From positions 481,501 through 545,500 of the forward strand of contig CAJHZI010000552.1 in assembly GCA_905160935.1 (NCBI GenBank): a stretch of 64,000 nt of DNA, written 5' to 3'. Made by a program: the position numbers and the translations under genes. A model generated the notes under the pieces. It ran no database searches, was not told the DNA's origin, and was given only the letters and a program-made list of their open reading frames with translations. The DNA comes from Enchytraeus crypticus. Its lineage: Eukaryota; Annelida; Clitellata; Enchytraeida; Enchytraeidae. Positions 1-13,633 of the stretch are shown piece after piece. Position 1 is the stretch's first letter, and every line of letters begins with the position of its first letter.

Positions 1-225
1 CTCCACCCAGGGTGAGAGTCTCCACCCAGGGTGGAGACTCTCACACTGGGTGAAGATTCTCACCCAGGGTGAGAATCTCAATTCAGGGTGAGAGTCTCTA
101 TCCAGTGTAATAAAATCTCAACCCAGGATGAAGTCTTCACCCAGGTTGAGAGTTTACACCCAGAGTGAAAGTCTCCACCCAGCATAAGCGTTTCCACCCA
201 GAATGACCACCTCCACCCGTGAGGA
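1..225. repeat. Minisatellite, CCACCCAGGGTGAGAGT-like units
   Basis: Degenerate direct repeats of about 17 bp built on 'cacccagggtgagagtct'. The array runs off the left edge of the window. Confidence 0.85.
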
Positions 226-396
226 TTGGTGACGGGTGGTAGAGAGAGGATAGCGAGTCCTAGAGGACAGGACAGGGCAGGATTGCTGGATTGAGGGACT
301 GATTACGATTTACGACGTCCTCTGATTACAATACGCTGTGTGTTCTTCAGGCGAGAGGAGGTGAGAGCGGGAAAATGGCTAAACGGTCTAACACAC

Positions 397-475
397 ATTG
401 TAGTTAATGGTCGTCCATGATAATAGCTAGAATTTTTAATGTTAGATATTGTCGTGGACGACCATTGACTACAAT
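397..475. repeat. Inverted repeat with 24-bp arms
   Basis: Arms 397-420 and 452-475 pair with about two mismatches around a 31-base loop. The arm contains 'ggtcgtccatga', which recalls the 'gtccatgaca' segment of variant S3 copies, so this may be a folded-back fragment of that family. Confidence 0.7.
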
Positions 476-479
476 TCTT

Positions 480-552
480 TCTCTTAGTGCACTGCCTACT
501 GGCAGGTCCATGGTATATAACGCCTCCACTCTTCTTTGTCTTCCTTTTTCAT
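480..552 (-). mobile_element. LINE-A 3'-end fragment
   Basis: Carries the reverse complement of the LINE-A terminus (ctgcctactggcaggtccat), the same as the 3' end of the coding fragment at 42565-42955. Confidence 0.7.
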
Positions 553-870
553 AAAGGTACCTGTTTTGCCTAATTTTGTGAGTGTAGCTCGGTTTAGTTA
601 TCCGGATGAACTTATTCTTTCGTTTATAATTTTAGTAGTAGTTTTAAGAAATAGTTTTCTGCTGCACTGTTTTGTGCTACTACATGTAGGTACTATTAGC
701 CAGAAATATACAAAACCGTTCAATCTATATTCAAACGCTTGAATGATACAGCCTATGCGTATGTCTTATTGATTACTGTAAATCATTGAGGGTTTTTCCA
801 GAAAGGAAATATTTGCTATCTGTTGAATCAGGAAAACTTCTTGTTCATATACTGTATGTCGAACGGTTTC

Positions 871-975
871 TTGTAAAAGCTGGTAAAGCTAAGGTTAACG
901 TCCGTTTCCTCACTCAAAAGCGATGTCAGTGACGGGCGAGTCCAGGATTTGAACCCCGACAAGTTACTTGTGACG
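871..975 (-). mobile_element. S1 SINE, partial
   Basis: Reverse-strand copy with the S1 3' core (gttaacgtccgtttcctcac) and a B-box-like 'ggatttgaacccc' as read on this strand. The 5' part is missing. Confidence 0.75.
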
Positions 976-1307
976 ACAAGTCATTTCCTGTAGCAGGTCC
1001 AAACATGCGGAATGAACTTTCCATAGTTTTAAGACATTCTGATTCGCATGAGCTTCAAAATGAATTATTAAAAGCATACCTATGGACGATCTTTACCAGT
1101 AAATGCTATATCATAATATATATCTAAGTATCTCTCATATTCTGCTTTACTGTTATACTAACGATGGTATGGTTTTTTTATGATGCTTATTATTATGTAC
1201 ATTTTATTGTACATAATAATAAGCTTACTTGTTTTGCTGTGTCTAAATTAATGTAATTATTGTAAAGTATAGAAATGCGTTTTCATCATTAACGTGTAGA
1301 TAAAGCA

Positions 1308-1442
1308 TAGCCTTTTGTGAAGAGGTTAACCTTTTAATCAATGGTGTTCTCTTTATGGAGCGTGAAAAGCAGCATGTGAGTAGGAATATGTATCTTGGAC
1401 CTGCCGCTTGATGCAGCACTGGACAGAGAGAGAGAGAGAGAG
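1308..1442 (+). mobile_element. S4 repeat copy
   Basis: Shows 'tttatggagcgtgaaaagca', 'gtgagtaggaatatgt' and 'ttggacctgccgcttg', then a GA tract. The same block recurs at 7205, 21250, 27660 (-), 34265, 39383 and 51145 (-). Confidence 0.7.
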
Positions 1443-1514
1443 GGACAGCGAGAGAGAATTGCTGAACAAGAATTCCATAGAGATGTCCGGTCAGAGATGC
1501 AATGGTCAGAGTTA

Positions 1515-1700
1515 TTTGCCTCTCTCTCAGTGCACTGTCTATTAGCAGGTCCATGATATATAACGCCTCCACTCTTCTCTGCCTTCCGCTTTCCTCTTCA
1601 TTTCCACTTATGCGTGGGTTTTTAAATCATCTAACATACCTAATCTCGGCCTGCCCCTGCCTCTTTTTCCTTTCCATTCTACCTTCTATGACTCTATTAA
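1515..1700 (-). mobile_element. LINE-A 3'-end fragment
   Basis: About 185 bp matching the reverse complement of the 42770-42955 LINE-A segment (ctctcagtgcactgtctatt ... cctaatctcggcctgcccct). Confidence 0.8.
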
Positions 1701-1989
1701 TAGACCTTCTCACCATTGGATACATCATTTACCTATCAAATGATTTGTAGCTCAATTCTGGAGCTCTCTTTGAATCTAAATTTTGTTTCGCCAGGAAGTC
1801 ATTCGCTAGAGAGGACTAATCCTCTTTCCATCCACACTCGTCAGTTGTTGGGTCAATCTAATGGTCAGTTAATCTCGTCACTGACTTTTATTTCCTATAT
1901 CACTCGACCATCCGTCCCATCAACATCTTAACTAACAGCTCTTAGCTTCAATCATGGAAGTGTATTAAAATGTGCCTACTGGTCGTTTA

Positions 1990-2240
1990 GAATGTATCAA
2001 TAGCGTAGAGGTAACGTCATAAAGTCCTAAATGACAGATCCCGCGGTGAATTGAACCTCGTGGGTTCGAATCCCAGTCGCGCTGATCTGAGAGTAAAATC
2101 TGGAGCATATCTCCTATGTTATATGTTATACGTCTTATTATATATGTCTCATATGTTATATGGATAACTTTGTGTAAATTGCTTAAAGGTTTAAACATGT
2201 GGTATTAAAAGTGATAGATATCAACATAGTTGATATCTAT
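1990..2240 (+). mobile_element. S2 tRNA-derived SINE, near full length
   Basis: A-box-like 'tagcgtagaggtaacg' and B-box 'gggttcgaatccca' lie at tRNA-like spacing, followed by the S2 body (gtggtattaaaagtgataga). Pol III promoter boxes of this kind are standard in tRNA-derived SINEs; assignment to a tRNA species is not attempted. Confidence 0.8.
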
Positions 2241-2241
2241 C

Positions 2242-2327
2242 ACTCTCTCGAAAGCGATGTCAGTGACGGGCGAGCCCAGGATTCGAACCCAGTACCAACT
2301 GATCCGCGGTCGAATATCTTACCGACA
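2242..2327 (-). mobile_element. S1 SINE, partial
   Basis: 'cgaaagcgatgtcagtgacg' through 'atcttaccgacat' on the reverse strand, directly abutting the S2 copy. Confidence 0.75.
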
Positions 2328-2420
2328 TTAATTAATTAACTAAGTATTATAATAATTAAATTGTAGGGCAATATCACCCCCTGCGGAAATCAGCAACATT
2401 TAACTTTCAGCGGACAAATA

Positions 2421-2545
2421 AAGTTGATAATAATGATGATGATGATGATAATAATAATAATAATAATAGTAATAATAGGGGTTAAATAAAACTAATAATA
2501 ATAATAATAATAATAATGCTAATAATAACAATAATAATAATTTAA
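2421..2545. repeat. (GAT)n/(AAT)n microsatellite
   Basis: Interrupted gat and aat trinucleotide runs. Confidence 0.9.
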
Positions 2546-2814
2546 TTGTTTACCATTACTTGTGAAACTTGTGAAACAGTGAAACTATGAAACTGGCCTG
2601 GCTACTTCTAGGAACTGTATTCTCTTGTCCAATTCAGTCAACCTACGCTGAAATCTACCCGGGCCCAGAAGTGCTAATAGAAAGAGAGAATAATAATGAT
2701 CACTGAAGACTCATTGACGATAGAAGAGAATTTGTAACAAGAATCGTGCGTGAACTTAGCGCCGATAAAGAGCGAGTGCGTCTTTTATGTTGAATGGAAT
2801 TGCTGCAGCAGAGA

Positions 2815-2816
2815 GT

Positions 2817-2868
<52 letters not shown>

Positions 2869-2960
2869 TCAGATAATAGACAGAGACACAGACAGTGTCA
2901 GAGAGACAAAGATAAATAGAGAGAGAGAAAGAAAGACAGAGAGAGAGAAAGAGATGGGGG
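2815..2960. repeat. (GA)n tract
   Basis: Purine dinucleotide run with a few interruptions. Confidence 0.9.
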
Positions 2961-3054
2961 CTCTGAAATGATATCTTCCCTTTATTTGTCGCTTAGTGAA
3001 CATCAACGTAACACGAGGCGGGATTTTATTATCACAGCTTCATCAGGCCACTGC

Positions 3055-3500
3055 TATAACCTAGTGGAGATAAATAGTAGCATCATTTCTGTTACAACCT
3101 AGAGGATATAAATAGTAGCATCATCCATGCTATAACTAGAGGAGATAAATAGTAGCATCATCCATGCTATAACTAGAGGAGATAAATAGTAGCATCTTCC
3201 CTGCTATAACTAGAGGAGATAAATAGTAGCATCATTTCTGTTACAACCTAGAGGATATAAATAGTAGCATCATCCATGCTATAACTAGAGGAGATAAATA
3301 GTAGCATCATCCATGCTATAACTAGAGGAGATAAATAGTAGCATCATCCATGCTATAACTAGAGGAGATAAATAGTAGCATCTTCTCTGCTATAACTAGA
3401 GGAGATAAATAGTAGCATCATCCATGCTATAACTAGAGGAGATAAATAGTAGCATCATCCATGCTATAACTAGAGGAGATAAATAGTAGCATCATCTCTG
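3055..3500. repeat. Minisatellite, ~38-40 bp units
   Basis: About 11 copies of a unit containing 'gctataactagaggagataa' and 'tagtagcatcatcc'. Two higher-order variants ('cctagaggatataaa') alternate with the main unit. Confidence 0.95.
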
Positions 3501-3599
3501 CTCAATCCCTAAATCACTCATCAGGCCCTTTTTCATTGGTCAAATGAATGAGTTAGGGAGTTTGAGAAGATACTATATAATTATGTAGATAGAAAAAGA

Positions 3600-3707
3600 G
3601 AGGGAGGGACAGAGAGAGAGAGAGAGAGAGCAAGGAAGAGAATGAGAGGGATATATATATATATATATATACATGTGTATATATATATATATATATTATA
3701 CATATAC

Positions 3708-3755
<48 letters not shown>

Positions 3756-3763
3756 CATATATA

Positions 3764-3807
<44 letters not shown>
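3600..3807. repeat. (GA)n followed by (AT)n with (GT) interruptions
   Basis: Compound microsatellite with a repeated internal 'catatacatgtgtgtat' motif. Confidence 0.95.
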
Positions 3808-3810
<3 letters not shown>

Positions 3811-3934
3811 GGAGTGATGTAGTTAGACCTAATAAATGACGGAAAGCGGTAACAAGGAATGCTACGAAAGAATAAATACAACTATTAATTTATAAACGAT
3901 CTCTTATATTACCATACAATTAATATAGTTACAA

Positions 3935-4330
3935 ATTGAGAGAGAGAATAAATGGATAAAGAGGGAGAAAGAGATAGATTGAGAGAGAAAGATAGAGATA
4001 GAGAGAGAGATAGAGAGAGAGGGGGGAGAGACAGAGAGACAGAGAGACAGAGAGAGAACAAGATAGCAAAGTCTGAGGTCGATATATCAGGAAAATAATA
4101 CAATAAAATCTGATGCTCAATCGAACCTCGTTATCCACTGTCCCCTCTTCATTCCTACATCCAGGAGAAGTTCATCAATCCAGACTCCTGACTTTACCGA
4201 CAGCCACATCCGTTCACTAAAGTTTACTAGACCACTGCTTATGTGCTTACAACGAAATCTGATTCTGCTGATAGCATGGTTGTTGCTAACTTGGCTAACA
4301 CAGGTTCGATTCTCAAGAGAGTTTTGGAAT

Positions 4331-4362
<32 letters not shown>

Positions 4363-4430
4363 AGAGAAAGAGAGAAAGAGAGAAGAGGAGAGAGAGGCAT
4401 AAAATGAGAGAGAAAGAGAGAGCAGCAGGG
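3935..4430. repeat. (GA)n tracts with unique spacer
   Basis: GA-rich blocks at about 3935-4065 and 4328-4430. The 4070-4325 spacer shows no recognisable gene. Confidence 0.85.
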
Positions 4431-4589
4431 ATGACTTGATGTTATCACGGATATATCTTATGTTTGCTTGCAGTAATTTCTCTCAACCGGTTTTGAATCG
4501 GCAACCTGCGAGATTTCAAATTACACTCAAAGAAGCGAAAAGATCATGAACTGCAGAGGAGGGATATTGATTATTCGGGTTTAGTCAGA

Positions 4590-4590
4590 A

Positions 4591-4636
<46 letters not shown>

Positions 4637-4797
4637 AGATAGAGAGAGATAGAGATATAGAGAAATAGAGTGTCAAGGATAGAGATAGAGAGAGTGAGAA
4701 TGAGAGACAGAGAGAGAGACAGAAAGATAAAAATATCTATATATATATATACATGTATATATACATGTATATATATATACATGTATATATATATACA

Positions 4798-4848
<51 letters not shown>

Positions 4849-4971
4849 GAGAGAGAGAGAATAAGAGACAGCATGAGAGAGAGATGTAGAGAGAGACAGA
4901 GAGACAGAGGAAGGCAGAGACCGAGAGAGATAGAGAGAGATAGAGAATGAGAGATAGTGAGAGATAGCAAA

Positions 4972-5003
<32 letters not shown>

Positions 5004-5128
5004 TAAGAAACAGCAAGGGAGATAGAGATAGAGATAGAGAATGACAGACACTGAGATAGAGAGAGAGTGTGTGTGTGTGTATGAGAGAGAGAGAAAGAGA
5101 GACAGAGAGAGAGAGAGAGAGATAGAAT
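4590..5128. repeat. Compound (AT)n / (GA)n microsatellite
   Basis: AT runs at 4592-4632 and 4738-4845 are joined to long GA-rich stretches. Open frames here encode only dipeptide-like runs and are not genes. Confidence 0.95.
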
Positions 5129-5345
5129 GAGTAAGTCGGACTACTCAAGTGTGTCCTGCTAGAATGAGGTGCAGTATTTGTCCTCTCACAGATCTTGAAT
5201 GTTATATCACTGGAATGGATTTACTTCTATGTCTCCGCTATTAGATGATAATTCGCTGCAGCTGATTTCATCTAATGCGTTTAAAAGTAGAAAAGTGTTA
5301 CGTAGTGAGACAAAAATATGGATAGCTATGTGTATATGTAGATAT

Positions 5346-5454
5346 CTCATCGTGTGGTACTTTGGCTACTGTTTGTGTAGAGTCTGCAAGAGACGTCCCT
5401 GACATTGCCTTAGGGCGAGGAACCGGACGTTAAATTCTTATTGATTGATTGATA
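5346..5454 (+). mobile_element. S5 SINE-like repeat with (TTGA)n tail
   Basis: 'tgtgtagagtctgcaagaga', 'gacgtccctgacattgcc' and 'ggaaccggacgttaaattc' followed by a TTGA tail. The same structure occurs at 25905-26005 and 38921-39031. Confidence 0.8.
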
Positions 5455-5511
5455 GTGTTTGTTTGCAAAGCATTTAACGTAAGGCAAACAAGAATAAAGC
5501 AATAAATAATA

Positions 5512-5580
5512 AAGCTGGTTAAACCAATGTTAACGTCAGTTTCCTCACTCGAAAGTGATGTCAGGGGGTGGGCCCAAGAT
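5512..5580 (-). mobile_element. S1 SINE 3' fragment
   Basis: Contains 'gttaacgtcagtttcctcac' and 'gtgatgtca' on the reverse strand; truncated. Confidence 0.6.
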
Positions 5581-6074
5581 AGCTATCTAAAAAGTGACTA
5601 TCTTAAATATATCTTATATTATATATATATACAATTTTTATAATATATTATTATTTATTATTATTATTTATTATTTTATTATTATATACCTTATCTTCTA
5701 TCACTAGACTAACTATATTCAAATGTGATCGTCTTTTGGGTTGATTTGTTGATCTTAAAATATAATCGATTTGCAATATACACATACACATGTATATTTG
5801 TACATATACCCTTTAACTTCAAATATGGCTGACGGTGGATGAGACATTTAGCCTAATATCCCATTAACTTGTTGTCCGCTGTACGAAGCGTCCACTTCTT
5901 GGGATTGTTTCCTCTTCATCCAGTACCAGGAGTGAGTCCTACCAACGTGCGTCGTGTTTTGAGATACTTTCTAGTATGCGATGTTATTAGCCTGCTAACG
6001 TAGGCCCTACTGTTATATAGAAACACTATTACAAGAAAACAGCAAATTTTGCTAATTCTCAATTTTTTTAATTC

Positions 6075-6400
6075 TTCTTCGTATTATTTAGCGAAATACT
6101 ACAGAAAAAATACTGCGAAAAATAGTACGAAATACTACGAAGATTTAGAGTATTAATAGTATTGTTTCGTACTGCGAAACACGAAATATGAAGCAATTTC
6201 ATAGCATTGATAGTATTAATTGTCTTAATAGTATTATTTCGTATTACGTAGCACAAAATACTATGAAGTTTAATAATATTTATATTATTAATAATATCAT
6301 TTAGTACTACGTAGCACGCAATACTACGAAGATTAATAGTAAAATAGTAGTAGACTCTATAGTACAGTATTAAAATACTCATATTAATGCTTCATAATTA
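6075..6400. repeat. Palindrome-rich degenerate repeats
   Basis: About five units of 60-70 bp built on 'tagtattatttcgtattacg' and 'acgaaatactacgaaga', which are partly complementary to each other. The preceding 5580-6075 shows no recognisable feature. Confidence 0.6.
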
Positions 6401-6439
6401 ATATATTTCGTTTTAGATAAATACTACAAAGAATTTCGT

Positions 6440-7075
6440 TACATAATCTTATAAAATAATTGTGATAATAGTATGAATAATTAATAAAACAAAGGATAAA
6501 TAATTGTGATAATAATATGAATAACTAATAAAACAAAGGATAAATAATTGTGATAATAATATGAATAATTAATAAAATAAAGGATAAATAATTGTGATAA
6601 TAATATGAATAATTAATAAAACAAGGGATAAATAATTGTGATAATAATATGAATAATTAATAAAACAAAGGATAAATAATTGTGATAATAATATGAATAA
6701 TTAATAAAACAAAGGATAAATAATTGTGATAATAATATGAAAAATTAATAAAACAAGGATAAATAATTGTGATAATAATATGAATAATTAATAAAACAAG
6801 GGATAAATAATTGTGATAATAATATGAATAATTAATAAAACAAAGGATAAATAATTGTGATAATAATATGAATAATTAATAAAACAAAGGATAAATAATT
6901 GTGATAATAATATGAAAAATTAATAAAACAAGGATAAATAATTGTGATAATAATATGAATAATTAATAAAACAAAGGATAAATAATTGTGATAATAATAT
7001 GAAAAATTAATAAAACAAGGATAAATAATTGTGATAATAATATGAATAATTAATAAAACAAAGGATAAATAATTG
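6440..7075. repeat. Minisatellite, ~43-44 bp units
   Basis: About 14 copies of a unit with 'ggataaataattgtgataat' and 'aatatgaataattaataaaa'. Recurrent one- and two-base variants (aaaaatt, aagggat) alternate regularly, implying multi-unit duplication. Confidence 0.95.
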
Positions 7076-7204
7076 GCGATATACTAAGTAAACCAGACGA
7101 AATAGTAATGGCTTTATTAAAGAGCTTTCTAGAAGGCTATCTATTCTAACATAATATTATTGACAAGAGATGCAAATCTCTTCGTGAAAATTATTAACAA
7201 GCTT

Positions 7205-7360
7205 TAAGCTACATTAAGGTGTGGATAAGGCAACGCCATTCGTGAAGAGATTAACTCGTTAATAGATGGTGTGCTCTTTACAGAGCTTGTAAAGCAGCAT
7301 ATGAGTAGGAATGTGTACCTTGGACCTGTCACTTGGCAGAACACTGGAGAGAGCGTTACA
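7205..7360 (+). mobile_element. S4 repeat copy
   Basis: 'cgtgaagagattaactcgtt', 'gtgtgctctttacagagc' and 'ttggacctgtcacttggcag'. Confidence 0.7.
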
Positions 7361-7494
7361 TAATGTCCATCCTAACCTTGGTCCATTGTCAGACCGCACC
7401 AACGTATGTACAACATATGTGTGTATATGGGCATGTATATGTGCATATGTACCTCAAGAAAAGAATGGTAGGCCTATATCCCAGCACAAAATAT

Positions 7495-7545
7495 GAGGCG
7501 CTATATACCATGGACCTGCCAGTAGGCAATGCACTAAGAAGAGTG
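7495..7545 (+). mobile_element. LINE-A 3' terminus
   Basis: 'ccatggacctgccagtaggc' followed by 'aatgcactaag', the terminal segment of LINE-A. Confidence 0.65.
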
Positions 7546-7589
7546 CGTATATACTGCATATACATGTAGTCCTATACTACTTCTGCGCA

Positions 7590-7830
7590 ACGTCACTCGG
7601 TGAACAACAGAGCAGCCTCCTCAACCCTATGCCTCCATCTATCACGATCCTGTGCAAAGTCATAAATATCGTCCTGCGTAAGACTTAATTTGGTATCTAA
7701 TTGACGTATATCATTATTATATTTTTTAATTAATATGTAGCTATTTCCCATTCCTACCCGCATTTTATTGTTTAGTAGTCTATATTTTAAAGCTTTTCTA
7801 ATTGCAGTATTTTCATTTAGCTTTACCACA
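7590..7830 (-). mobile_element. LINE C-terminal tail fragment
   Basis: The minus strand reads through a peptide containing 'LTQDDIYDFAQDRDRWRHRV', which has the form of the extreme C-terminus of non-LTR retrotransposon polyproteins (D-x-A-x-DR-x-x-WR-x-x-V). Only the last ~70 codons are present. From family knowledge this is a 5'-truncated LINE. Confidence 0.65.
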
Positions 7831-8099
7831 GGGGTCTATGACCTATCCATCTATATCATTTTGTTCTTCGAGTCTCTTTTGTTCTCTCATATATGTCTCA
7901 ATTACTAATTGTGTATGGGTAATTAATCTTTAGGAGATTTCTTAGTAATGTGTAAGACAGAAAAGAATGGAGGAATGTTGCCTATTTTCTCTTCAGAAAG
8001 CAAGGGACTGATGATGATGATTATGATTAACAAATAGCGAATGTTACTCTATTAGCCTCCGCCACTTTATTTAAGCGGTAAAACGGAACTTATATTATT

Positions 8100-9940
<1,841 letters not shown>

Positions 9941-9944
9941 CTTG

Positions 9945-9990
9945 GAAATGAACGTAACGTTAAGTCCTCATTGATTGATTGATTGATCTG
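9945..9990 (+). mobile_element. S5 3' end with TTGA tail
   Basis: 'ggaaatgaacgtaacgttaa' followed by a TTGA tail: a degraded 3' terminus of S5. Confidence 0.5.
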
Positions 9991-10159
9991 AACTTGCTTT
10001 TGAAAATATTGGAAATTCGTTTTATATTTGAGCGAGTTCGTTACCTAGCAAAATTTCCAGAATAGAAGATTTGTGGTAACAACGATAGCAAGCATATCTG
10101 AGTTTTCAGAATACAAATCTCGCACAAAACATATTATACTGATAGACATCATCTATTAT

Positions 10160-10161
<2 letters not shown>

Positions 10162-10214
<53 letters not shown>

Positions 10215-10257
10215 TTTTTTTTATCAGATGTTTAAATGGTAAGATAGTTTAAAGTCC

Positions 10258-10301
<44 letters not shown>
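10162..10301. repeat. Two (AT)n tracts
   Basis: 10162-10214 and 10262-10300, separated by unique sequence. Confidence 0.95.
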
Positions 10302-10448
10302 AATGAATGGAAAAGTCTCAAATAGGGGATTGACTGATGATATGATATAGGACAGATAGGATTTGAGACAGTCTATTCCTATCCCGATCCTAGTTAAACT
10401 AGGATTCAAGGGAAGATGATGATAATGATGATGATAATGATGATGACA

Positions 10449-10496
<48 letters not shown>

Positions 10497-10520
10497 TTGA
10501 TGATGATGATGATGACGATT
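10302..10520 (+). mobile_element. S8 repeat with (GAT)n tail
   Basis: 'gaatggaaaagtctcaaata', 'ggatttgagacagtctattc' and 'cctagttaaactaggattca' followed by a GAT tail. A run-on GAT tail is the mark of this family at 20050, 23400, 39546, 41455 and, reversed, 61350. Confidence 0.8.
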
Positions 10521-10714
10521 TTCGTTTCTACTGCTCCAATCACTGGTTGAAGCTTTGCAATTTGTCCACACATAGTTAGCTTCTACTTTGCTTTTCGAAT
10601 TTTATGGAGGCTGCATCTGTTTTCATGGTCACTATGATATGCATCCTGCACATATCACGTAGCACCGTAACGTGTCTCTTTGTAGAATATCACGGTATGC
10701 ATGTTTGATATAAT

Positions 10715-10850
10715 CTCTCTCTTAGTGCACTGTCTACTGGCAGGTCCATGGTACATAACGCCTCCACTGTTCTCTGTCTTCCGCCTTCCTCTTCATTTCC
10801 ACATAGAAGATCATCTAACATACCTAATCTCGGCCTGCCCCTGCCTCTTA
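10715..10850 (-). mobile_element. LINE-A 3'-end fragment
   Basis: 'cttagtgcactgtctactgg' to 'taatctcggcctgcccctgc', the reverse complement of the LINE-A 3' end. Confidence 0.8.
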
Positions 10851-10969
10851 TTTATATTAATATTATTAATTGTATTTGATATAATATCAAATACAATTTA
10901 AAATATTGCTTGTTACAGTACAAGTATAAACATCATGGAAGGCATATAACGTGAAAAACAACAACAACA

Positions 10970-11110
10970 ACAGAATTTTAGTGCTACTATAGTCCATGAC
11001 AACATTGAGCATTACGGTACCAAATCAAATCCGATGAGCAGAGTGTGGGATCCAAAAAACGGTGCAAGCCAAAATCCGAGAAGTCAGTCGGAGGAAGGAT
11101 ACTAGTGGAA
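10970..11110 (-). mobile_element. S3 repeat, divergent variant
   Basis: Reads 'gtccatgacaacattgagca' and 'agcagagtgtgggatccaaa', a subfamily also seen at 62880-63010. Confidence 0.6.
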
Positions 11111-11333
11111 TGGAGGTTTACTTGAATATCATAATACGTGAAGCACGATAGCTTGTCACACTAAATAACAACTGTACATGATGCTTGCAATTACCTCTGC
11201 TTTGGTTTTTCTTCTGTATTCTGCAATGGTCGCCACAGTTGTTGCTGTTGCAACATCACAATGTTGCTCGCATTGTTGTCACAATTCTCTCAGCCTCACA
11301 TTGTGACACGTTGTCAATACACGTCTGCTCGAG

Positions 11334-11343
11334 ATCACGTGAC
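11334..11343. promoter_or_regulatory. E-box ATCACGTGAC
   Basis: Matches the RTCACGTGAY form bound by USF/TFE-class bHLH-zip factors. It stands about 2.3 kb upstream of the tetraspanin start; there is no evidence it is used, and chance matches are expected. Confidence 0.2.
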
Positions 11344-11439
11344 TTCTGAACTTCTACCCCCCACCCACTAGCCCTGCTTCACCCCTCCCCCACCCACACC
11401 CATTTGAAGACTTCATCATCTCCCTGTGGCTTTTCAGCG

Positions 11440-11550
11440 TACTTTTTGGAATCTGAAAGAATTTTCCATTTTGGAATCTGAAAGCACTTTTCATTTTGGA
11501 ATCTGAAAGCACTTTTCATTTTGGAATCTGAAAGAATTTTCAATTTTGGA
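11440..11550. repeat. Tandem repeat, ~26-bp units
   Basis: Four units of 'ttttggaatctgaaagcact' plus a short linker. Confidence 0.9.
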
Positions 11551-11920
11551 TTCTGTGACGATGAAGGTATTAAAGAGCTGTAAGACGGATATTTAAATTT
11601 ATTTTATTTTCACGAAATCACAAAGACATAGTAGAATTTGCAAAAGAGACGTGAAAAATGACATACAGGCCAACGGCTCCAACGTATGTCCATCAATTAC
11701 TCTACAATTACTTTTATCTAAAATTAACCACCATTACTTTAAAACCAGTTAAAATATTTTCTCCCTAAGCAAACAATGGAAGCAACCAGGCTATAAACAC
11801 GACTATTTGAATAATAAATCTAAAATCAGAACGGCTGTAATTTTGAAAGTGGCATTTGTAATATATTTCATATAGGTGCCCATTGGGAGGGCATAGATTG
11901 AGTGTGCTAAGTGCTTTGTT

Positions 11921-12056
11921 AAAAGCTGGCAAAGCTAATGTTAACGTCAGTTTCCTCAATCGAAAACGATGTAAGTGACGGGCGAGCCCAGGATTTGAAC
12001 CCCTCACATACCGATCCGCAGTTGAATATCTTACCGACATCGCCACTGGCTCCAGT
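11921..12056 (-). mobile_element. S1 tRNA-derived SINE, full length
   Basis: On the minus strand: 'ggagccagtggcgatgtcgg' (A-box region), 'ggggttcaaatcctgg' (B box), then the core 'gtttcctcaatcgaaaacg' region and the 'taaagctaatgttaacg' end. Confidence 0.85.
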
Positions 12057-12219
12057 CACCATTGTCTTATAATTATAATAAGTTACTTAAATAAGACTAT
12101 TGCAAGCTGCATAAAGTTCTTGAGATATAATTTTTATGTGAATATTTTCGGTCGATGAATTGGACTGAAAAATTCTTTTTTTGTTCATTTAACTTAGGAG
12201 TTATTGAATTGACTTATTG

Positions 12220-12580
12220 ATTGATGGTTGATTGATTCTTTTAAGATTGACTGACTGATTGGTAGAGTGACTGATTAGTTGATTGATTGATTGGCTGATT
12301 TATTGAAAAAGATTTCTAGACTGCTAACTCAGTGATTAATGGATGGAATGGTTGATTTACTAATTGGTAGATGACTAGTTTTATTTCTTTCTTTCTTTCT
12401 TCCTTCTTTCTTTCCTTTTTTTCTTTATTTCTTTCTTTCGTTCTTTCGTTTCATTCGTTCCTTCGTTCGTTCTTGCTTCGTTCGATTTTTCTTTCTTTTT
12501 CTTTCTTGATTTCTTTATTGATTGATTGACAGACTGATTGATTGATTGATTGATTGTTAGCTAGTCAGCTCATTTGATTG
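12220..12580. repeat. (GATT)n and (TTTC)n tracts
   Basis: Degenerate GATT runs flank a CTTT/GTTC run at about 12380-12510. Confidence 0.85.
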
Positions 12581-12789
12581 AATTAAACTCTTGTCCACAA
12601 ATCCACCGGACATGGATTCGTGATGTCACGTGTAAATGGAATCGTGTTGTTGATATCCACTGGACAGTAGACTGGTGTATTGTACTACTAAACTCAGTTC
12701 TAAATCGTAACTCAAAATAGGCTTAGTTTTAATTCCAGTCCTGCATCTGACCCAATTTAAAATCAATTCGGTAAACTCTTATCGTGCAA

Positions 12790-12930
12790 CAAAACTGTTG
12801 GCGACATATCTAATGTAATATCTCATGCAATATCTAATGTAATGTTTCATGTAATATCTAATGTAATATCTAATGTAATATATATTGTAATATCTAATGT
12901 CATAATATGTAATAAAATGTAATACAAATC
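12790..12930. repeat. Tandem 'taatatctaatg' repeats
   Basis: About ten 12-bp units with drift (atgtaatatctaatgtaata). Confidence 0.85.
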
Positions 12931-13144
12931 TAATGGCTTTACATTCAAACCATTTTTAATGGGGAGAATTTCTTAATTTGGTCACTGCTCAGCTAAACAG
13001 GCTCACGAGTATCATCCAACGAATTACTATCAGATCATTTTAGGCTTAAAATTATACCGATACAATTATTTAAGTTAAAGCTATAGATTATCCTTTTGGG
13101 ATAATTTAGGAATGCCAGATGATCTAAAGTTCCTCTCATAAAAT

Positions 13145-13235
13145 AATGTGAATATGAAGAGGAAAACAGAAGAGAAGAAGAGTGGAGACGTAATATACCA
13201 CGGACCTGCCAGTAGACAGTGCACTGAGAGAGTAA
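13145..13235 (+). mobile_element. LINE-A 3' terminus
   Basis: 'aatatgaagaggaaaacaga' through 'acctgccagtagacagtgca', ending near a GA-type tail. Confidence 0.75.
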
Positions 13236-13633
13236 AGCTAAAGTACTTCATATGTATCGAATGGATGGCCTAATCGTCAGCACACTTGTCTGATAAACAG
13301 GACACCTCAAATTCTAATCCTGGACGGATATTCTCTCAGAATCATTGAAGTACTAAAACCGACATTTAATATAACATTCTATTTAAAATATGATATTTTT
13401 AAATATTTGCTTGTTTTAGAGCTCAAATGACTCAATTGAAATATTTAGCAATTAGAAAGGCTAAAATGATCGAAGTTTCAACAATTATTATTGAAATGAT
13501 CACAATTAAACGGTTCTTGACAGTATTAACGGCACCGCAGCTAACAAATACAGAGAGCTTACAGATCTTTTAAGGAAAGTTAGAAGCACTGTAGAATCAC
13601 ACGCGGGATTAATTAAGCTAGGATCCGGAAGTC

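Noticed and set aside
3642-5148. Long open frames encoding Ile-Tyr or Ser-Leu runs
   Set aside because: They are translations of (AT)n and (GA)n microsatellites on both strands; no start context, splice sites or protein family.
10299-10571. His-rich and Met-rich open frames (also 13798-14202 and 20066-20383)
   Set aside because: They are GAT/ATC tails of S8 repeats or intronic arrays, not proteins.
11190-11420. Promoter or CpG-like region with E-box and C-rich block
   Set aside because: No start site, first exon or reading frame follows; only the E-box word is recorded, at low confidence.
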